Below are positions 5,853-9,097 of a stretch of 9,097 nucleotides of DNA, one piece after another (the stretch's first letter is position 1; each line of letters starts with the position of its first letter). The stretch is from Bacteroidota bacterium (GTDB lineage Bacteria; Bacteroidota; Ignavibacteria; T3Sed10-11). The stretch spans positions 1 through 9,097 of the forward strand of contig SKXH01000262.1 in the NCBI GenBank assembly GCA_007128495.1, in the 5' to 3' direction. The notes below the pieces were generated by a model. It saw only the letters and a list, made by a program, of their open reading frames with translations. It had not been told where the DNA came from and searched no databases. The position numbers and the translations under genes were made by a program.

Positions 5853-7037
5853 TTACACTCTTTCAACTATTACTGCGCTCGCTTCGCCGCCGCCGATACA
5901 AATGGCAGCGAGACCGAACTGCACATTCTTTCGCTCCATTGCGTGCAGGAGCGTCACAAGAATACGTGCACCGCTTGCCCCGATCGGATGGCCGAGTGCA
6001 ACGGCACCTCCGTGGATATTAACGTTTTCAGGATCAAGGTCGGCAATTTTGTTCACCGCCAGCGATACAACTGCAAACGCTTCATTCACTTCAAATAATC
6101 CTATATCATCTTTTTTCATGCCGGCTTTCTTTAAAACCTTTTCAATAACATCGGCGGGTGCCGTTGTGAACCATTCCGGAGCTTTGGCGTGTGATGCCTG
6201 TGCAACAATACGAGCCACCGGCCGGGCACCGAACTCATTCGCTTTCTTGCCCGACATTATTGCGAGCGCTGCCGCTCCGTCGTTTATCGTCGATGCATTT
6301 GCAGCCGTCACGGTACCCTCTTTTTGAAATACCGGTTTGAGCTGGGGGATTTTATCAAACTTCACGTTATTCGGTTCTTCATCTGCGTCAACGACCGTTG
6401 TATCTCCTTTACGACCTTTGATCTCAACGGGTATGATCTCTTTTTTGAACCATCCTTCTTTTTGTGCAATTTGTGCACGTTTGTAACTCATTACCGTATA
6501 TTCATCCTGCAGATCGCGGGGAATGTTACAATCCTTTGCACAGAGTTCGGCGGCATTACCCATGTGATAATCATTATACACATCCCACAGGCCGTCGATG
6601 ATCATAGAATCGAGAATTTTTCCGTGCCCGAGTCGATATCCGGTACGTGCCTTATCAAGCAGATAGGGAGCATTCGACATACTCTCCATCCCGCCTGCAA
6701 TAACAACTGAAGCATCCTCGTTTTTAATTGCCTGTGCACCGAGCATAACGCTTTTTAAACCCGATCCGCACATTTTATTAATGGTGAGACATTCGACTGA
6801 TTGAGGTAGGCCTGCAAAGAGTGCGGCCTGCCGTCCGGGAGCCTGGCCTAAACCGGCAGGTAAAACATTTCCCATAATCACTTCATCAATCTGCTCGACT
6901 TGTAAGCCAGCGCGCGATATTGCTTCTTTAATTGTGGCTGCGCCTAATCGCTGGGCAGGTACACTGCTTAACGTACCGGCAAGCGATCCGATGGGCGTTC
7001 TGCACCCGCTAACAATAAAGACATCGTTATTATTCAT
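5853..7037 (-). CDS. Acetyl-CoA C-acetyltransferase (thiolase)
   Basis: A 394-aa biosynthetic-type thiolase that condenses two acetyl-CoA to acetoacetyl-CoA or cleaves it in reverse. The nucleophile C90 lies in INKMCGSGLKSV (86-97). H350 lies in GGAVALGHPIGASGARI, and the acid/base C380 lies in AAICIGGGEASAVIVE. These are all three thiolase signatures, with the expected length. The start ATG 7037 has GAGG 6 nt upstream. It follows rho by 49 bp with no visible terminator and may be co-transcribed with it. An intrinsic terminator follows its stop. With hbd and the acyl-CoA dehydrogenase downstream it forms a C4 acyl-CoA module (fatty acid oxidation or butyrate-type metabolism). Sequence alone does not separate acetoacetyl-CoA thiolase from broader-range 3-ketoacyl-CoA thiolases. 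Confidence 0.95.
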   Translation of the reverse strand: MNNNDVFIVSGCRTPIGSLAGTLSSVPAQRLGAATIKEAISRAGLQVEQIDEVIMGNVLPAGLGQAPGRQAALFAGLPQSVECLTINKMCGSGLKSVMLGAQAIKNEDASVVIAGGMESMSNAPYLLDKARTGYRLGHGKILDSMIIDGLWDVYNDYHMGNAAELCAKDCNIPRDLQDEYTVMSYKRAQIAQKEGWFKKEIIPVEIKGRKGDTTVVDADEEPNNVKFDKIPQLKPVFQKEGTVTAANASTINDGAAALAIMSGKKANEFGARPVARIVAQASHAKAPEWFTTAPADVIEKVLKKAGMKKDDIGLFEVNEAFAVVSLAVNKIADLDPENVNIHGGAVALGHPIGASGARILVTLLHAMERKNVQFGLAAICIGGGEASAVIVERV

Positions 7038-7086
7038 GTGATACCTCGTTCTTATTTAGAGATGGAACAACGCAACAACACCAGGA

Positions 7087-8340
7087 TTAGCTGTTCATCG
7101 CCCGGAGGAATTCTTTATTGGATTTTGTACCGCGCATTTTCTCGAGGAGGAATTCCATTGCCTCAACAGTTGTGAATTCACTCAGTATCTTACGCAATAT
7201 CCATACCCGGTTCAACTCCTCTTCACCGAGCAACAATTCTTCACGACGCGTTCCGCTCCGGTTTACATCAATTGCAGGGAATATCCGTCGGTCGCTCAGT
7301 TTTCTGTCAAGTACGATCTCGCAGTTACCGGTACCCTTGAACTCTTCGAAAATCACCTCATCCATTCGGCTTCCGGTCTCAACAAGTGCTGTGGCGATAA
7401 CAGTGAAGCTGCCGCCTTCTTCTATATTTCGTGCTGCACCGAAGAAACGTTTCGGTTTGTGCAGAGCATTCGCATCGACACCGCCCGAGAGGATCTTGCC
7501 GCTGTGCGGAATCACGGTGTTATGGGCTCGTGCAAGCCGGGTAATGCTATCGAGAAGGATAACGACATCTTTCCCTGCTTCCACAGTTCGTTTCGCTTTC
7601 TCGAGCACCATATCCGCTACCTGTACGTGTCGTTCAGGTGGTTCATCGAACGTCGATGAAATAACTTCACCGTCGACCGAGCGTTCCATATCGGTAACCT
7701 CTTCGGGTCGTTCATCGATGAGCAGCACCATAAGAACGGCATCCGGTGAATTTTTTGTGATACTATTGGCAATCTTTTGCAATAGAATAGTTTTACCTGC
7801 TTTAGGTGGAGAGACGATCATACCCCGCTGCCCTTTTCCAATCGGAGCAAGGAGATCGATAATCCGGGTTGCATAATCGCCCGCTGCTGCTTCAAGCGAA
7901 ATCCGTTCTTCCGGATAGAGCGGCGTTAAATTATCGAACAGCCGGCGATCCCGAATATTTTCCGGGTCCATTAAATTTACCGACTCAACGCGCAGCAATG
8001 CGAAGAACCGCTCGCCTTCTTTCGGGGGCCGTACCTGACCGCTCACCGTATCACCGGTCCGTAGTCCGAATTTTTTTATCTGCGACGGTGACACATAAAT
8101 ATCATCCGGTGAGGGCAGATAGTTATAATCAACAGACCTCAGAAATCCGTAGCCGCCGGGGAGAACTTCCAGCACTCCCTTACTGAAACGCATTCCATCG
8201 GTTTCTTTTTGAACCTCAAGGATCTTAAATATAAGATCCTGCTTCCTGAGGTCACTGTAGCCGGAAAGTTTCAGCTCCTTTGCAATTTTTTGGAGCTCAA
8301 CAATTTTTTTTGATTGCAGTTCGTTTATGTCCATTACCAT
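7087..8340 (-). CDS. rho: Transcription termination factor Rho
   Basis: A 417-aa Rho (E. coli 419 aa), the hexameric RNA-dependent ATPase that ends transcription. In order: the N-terminal helical domain (about 5-45); the cold-shock-like RNA-binding domain with GVLEVLPGGYGFLRS (55-69) and DDIYVSPSQI (79-88); Walker A SPPKAGKT (177-184); the catalytic DERPEEV (209-215); and Walker B VVILLD (259-264). The Q-loop region IPHSGKILSGGVDANAL (277-293), the R-loop TGSRMDE (322-328) and the arginine finger in RSGTRREEL (R366) follow. There is no long N-terminal insertion of the kind common in Bacteroidota and Actinobacteria. Two starts, ATG 8340 and ATG 8334, are possible and neither has a good Shine-Dalgarno. 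Its 222-bp upstream region carries a strong promoter and a 38-codon upstream ORF. The usual rpmE neighbour is absent; a thiolase follows instead. Confidence 0.98.
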   Translation of the reverse strand: MVMDINELQSKKIVELQKIAKELKLSGYSDLRKQDLIFKILEVQKETDGMRFSKGVLEVLPGGYGFLRSVDYNYLPSPDDIYVSPSQIKKFGLRTGDTVSGQVRPPKEGERFFALLRVESVNLMDPENIRDRRLFDNLTPLYPEERISLEAAAGDYATRIIDLLAPIGKGQRGMIVSPPKAGKTILLQKIANSITKNSPDAVLMVLLIDERPEEVTDMERSVDGEVISSTFDEPPERHVQVADMVLEKAKRTVEAGKDVVILLDSITRLARAHNTVIPHSGKILSGGVDANALHKPKRFFGAARNIEEGGSFTVIATALVETGSRMDEVIFEEFKGTGNCEIVLDRKLSDRRIFPAIDVNRSGTRREELLLGEEELNRVWILRKILSEFTTVEAMEFLLEKMRGTKSNKEFLRAMNS

Positions 8341-8369
8341 AAAACTTTACTTTTATTTATAGATTGATT

Positions 8370-8385
8370 ATTTAATTAATTAAAT
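8370..8385. repeat. 16-bp all-AT perfect palindrome in the rho leader
   Basis: ATTTAATTAATTAAAT reads the same on both strands. It lies between the stop of the leader ORF (8388) and the rho start (8340), about 30 bp before rho. It may be a protein-binding site, a weak RNA hairpin or low-complexity sequence. Confidence 0.35.
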
Positions 8386-8387
8386 TT

Positions 8388-8504
8388 CTATGTCGATTCT
8401 GGATGGTGCTTTATTTTAATTGAGAATTTTTCCGATGAGAATACCTTGGCGGCTCTATCACGAGGACTTGATGGGATTACCGCCCGACCGACGGCAAACC
8501 ACAT
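8388..8504 (-). CDS. Possible 38-codon leader peptide upstream of rho
   Basis: An open frame of 38 codons from ATG 8504 to TAG 8390-8388, wholly inside the predicted rho leader. It starts MWFAVGRAVIPSSPRDRAAK and has a basic, serine-rich second half without hydrophobic segments. GAGG lies 8 nt upstream of the ATG, but it overlaps the predicted transcription start (about 8514), so translation would be from an extremely short 5' UTR. It ends 47 nt before rho in a different frame. E. coli rho also has a leader ORF (rhoL, 33 codons) in an attenuated leader; this one shows no evident similarity to it. It could be non-coding, with the signal actually being RNA structure. Confidence 0.35.
   Translation of the reverse strand: MWFAVGRAVIPSSPRDRAAKVFSSEKFSIKIKHHPEST
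8448..8484 (-). other. GC-rich hairpin in the rho leader
   Basis: In the minus-strand RNA GGCGGU (8484-8479) pairs with GCCGCC (8453-8448). An inner stem AUCA (8472-8469) pairs with UGAU (8460-8457) around an 8-nt loop. It lies inside the leader ORF. No U-tract follows directly, so it is not a simple terminator. I could not match it to a riboswitch class I know. It may take part in autoregulation of rho. Confidence 0.35.
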
Positions 8505-8520
8505 TCCTGATGCCTCAACA

Positions 8521-8549
8521 AATATACTTGTTTTTCACATTTTTGTCAA
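8521..8549 (-). promoter_or_regulatory. Near-consensus sigma-70 promoter for rho
   Basis: Minus strand TTGACA (8549-8544, perfect), a spacer of exactly 17 bases, and TATATT (8526-8521, five of six). The -35 starts 13 bases after the folC stop, so rho has its own strong promoter. Predicted start is about 8514, giving a leader of about 174 nt. Confidence 0.85.
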
Positions 8550-8562
8550 GATGAACTCGATT

Positions 8563-9097
8563 TTATTCTAAAAATTCCAACGCTTCACCGACAACAAAAT
8601 GAGAGCCGGTTATTAAAATTATATCATCTTTTCTGGATTTTGATACCGCCGTTTGAAGCCCATCGTCAACATGGCCACCCTCTAACACGGGGAAGAAAAT
8701 ATCTTCGGCCATGGCCCGTAATTCTTCTGCCGGAATTGCACGCTCATTTCGCGGTTCGACAAAATACATAACACGCGCAATGTTCGATAACGAGCGCAAC
8801 ATTGCTTTCACATCTTTATCATTCAACGCTCCGAACACGACCGGTATATTCTTATACCCTGTTTCAGATAGTGAACGGACAAGCTCCCTGGTTGCCCCGG
8901 GATTGTGTGCTACATCCAGCAGCCAATTCCCTCTACTATTTTGTAACAATTGCATCCGCCCTTTTATTCCCGTTAGCGGAATAATTTTTTCCAGTCCTTC
9001 CCGTAATTGTTGATCGGAAATATCCCAGATCGCTTGAACGTTTTCCGTCTTACCGCGAAGCGCATCGAGAGCACGGACAGCAACGAGCGAATTCTGA
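8563..9097 (-). CDS. folC: Folylpolyglutamate/dihydrofolate synthase, C-terminal part (cut by window edge)
   Basis: The last 177 codons of FolC, a Mur-ligase-like ATP-dependent enzyme that adds glutamate to folates (and in many bacteria also to dihydropteroate). The frame is open through the right edge, beginning QNSLVAVRALDAL, the helix preceding the C-terminal domain. Diagnostic motifs are GIKGRMQ (the G-R-x-Q entry to the C-terminal domain), WLLDVAHNPGATRELV, VVFGALNDKDV and the closing ILITGSHFVVGEALEFLE. The internal ATG at 8955 is the Met of GRMQ and not a start. The ATP-binding P-loop lies outside the window. The stop is followed within 13 bases by the rho promoter and no terminator is seen, so folC transcripts could run on into rho. 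Confidence 0.93.
   Translation of the reverse strand, partial: QNSLVAVRALDALRGKTENVQAIWDISDQQLREGLEKIIPLTGIKGRMQLLQNSRGNWLLDVAHNPGATRELVRSLSETGYKNIPVVFGALNDKDVKAMLRSLSNIARVMYFVEPRNERAIPAEELRAMAEDIFFPVLEGGHVDDGLQTAVSKSRKDDIILITGSHFVVGEALEFLE

Noticed and set aside
7038..7086. A promoter or terminator between rho and the thiolase
   Set aside because: No stem with a U-tract and no convincing -35/-10 pair is visible in these 49 bases.
7118..7876. A 252-codon plus-strand open frame opposite rho
   Set aside because: It is antisense to a fully conserved rho, is rich in Ser, Arg and Ile with no domain sense, and has no ribosome binding site; it is a shadow frame.
8388..8520. A known riboswitch, SRP RNA, 6S or RNase P RNA in the rho leader
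   Set aside because: Short resemblances (for example GCCGCCAAGG) were compared with the core motifs of SRP RNA, cobalamin, TPP, ZTP, c-di-GMP and fluoride classes as I remember them; none of the full conserved cores is present.
8563..8955. A stand-alone 130-aa gene starting at ATG 8955
   Set aside because: The frame stays open to the window edge and the extra 47 codons encode typical FolC sequence, so this Met is internal.
1..9097. A novel defence or mobile system
   Set aside because: No transposase, integrase, nuclease-helicase cluster, toxin-antitoxin pair, direct-repeat array or abrupt strand change is present; the genes are core metabolism, repair and envelope functions.

Overview
This is an ordinary-looking bacterial chromosomal segment of moderate G+C (mid-40s percent by eye). 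All ten evident protein genes lie on the minus strand, so transcription runs from position 9097 towards 1. I see no mobile element, tRNA, rRNA, CRISPR array, phage gene or defence system. Several starts have Shine-Dalgarno sequences (AGGAGG before the acyl-CoA dehydrogenase and the small lipoprotein). The promoters read as sigma-70 type (a TTGACA/TATATT pair, a TTGCCT/TATTAT pair and an extended -10 TGGTATAAT). Two genes code for lipoproteins with lipoboxes. Rho is 417 aa and lacks the long N-terminal extension common in Bacteroidota. Together these suggest a diderm bacterium with standard sigma-70 signals. An FCB-group relative outside classical Bacteroidota is possible, but the window does not settle the phylum.

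Right block, in transcription order. The end of folC (9097-8563) is followed after 13 bases by a near-perfect sigma-70 promoter (8549-8521) and a leader of about 174 nt. The leader contains a 38-codon upstream ORF (8504-8388) and a GC-rich hairpin. Then come rho (8340-7087), an acetyl-CoA acetyltransferase (7037-5853), an intrinsic terminator (about 5844-5816), a 3-hydroxybutyryl-CoA dehydrogenase (5774-4911) and a short/medium-chain acyl-CoA dehydrogenase (4895-3753). The three metabolic enzymes carry out three of the four steps between acetyl-CoA and butyryl-CoA, in either direction. The enoyl-CoA hydratase (crotonase) and the electron-transfer flavoprotein are not in this window.

Left block. 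A promoter (3680-3652) drives a 198-aa lipoprotein of unknown function (3607-3011), a small Bor-like lipoprotein (2987-2691) and probably polX (2654-921), a PolX-family DNA repair polymerase with a complete PHP nuclease domain. A second promoter (894-886), followed by a 14-bp perfect palindrome, precedes a LiaF-like membrane protein (853-230). That gene overlaps by one base the start of nth, endonuclease III, which runs off the left edge. PolX and Nth are both base-excision-repair proteins, so this block mixes envelope genes with DNA repair.

The most interesting non-coding signal is the rho leader. A strong promoter, a short upstream ORF and a stable hairpin precede rho, recalling the attenuated rhoL-rho leader of E. 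coli. The next is the terminator placed between the thiolase and the rest of its pathway. Two database-style starts should be corrected: the acyl-CoA dehydrogenase starts at ATG 4895 rather than TTG 4898, and the hydroxybutyryl-CoA dehydrogenase at ATG 5774 rather than TTG 5831.
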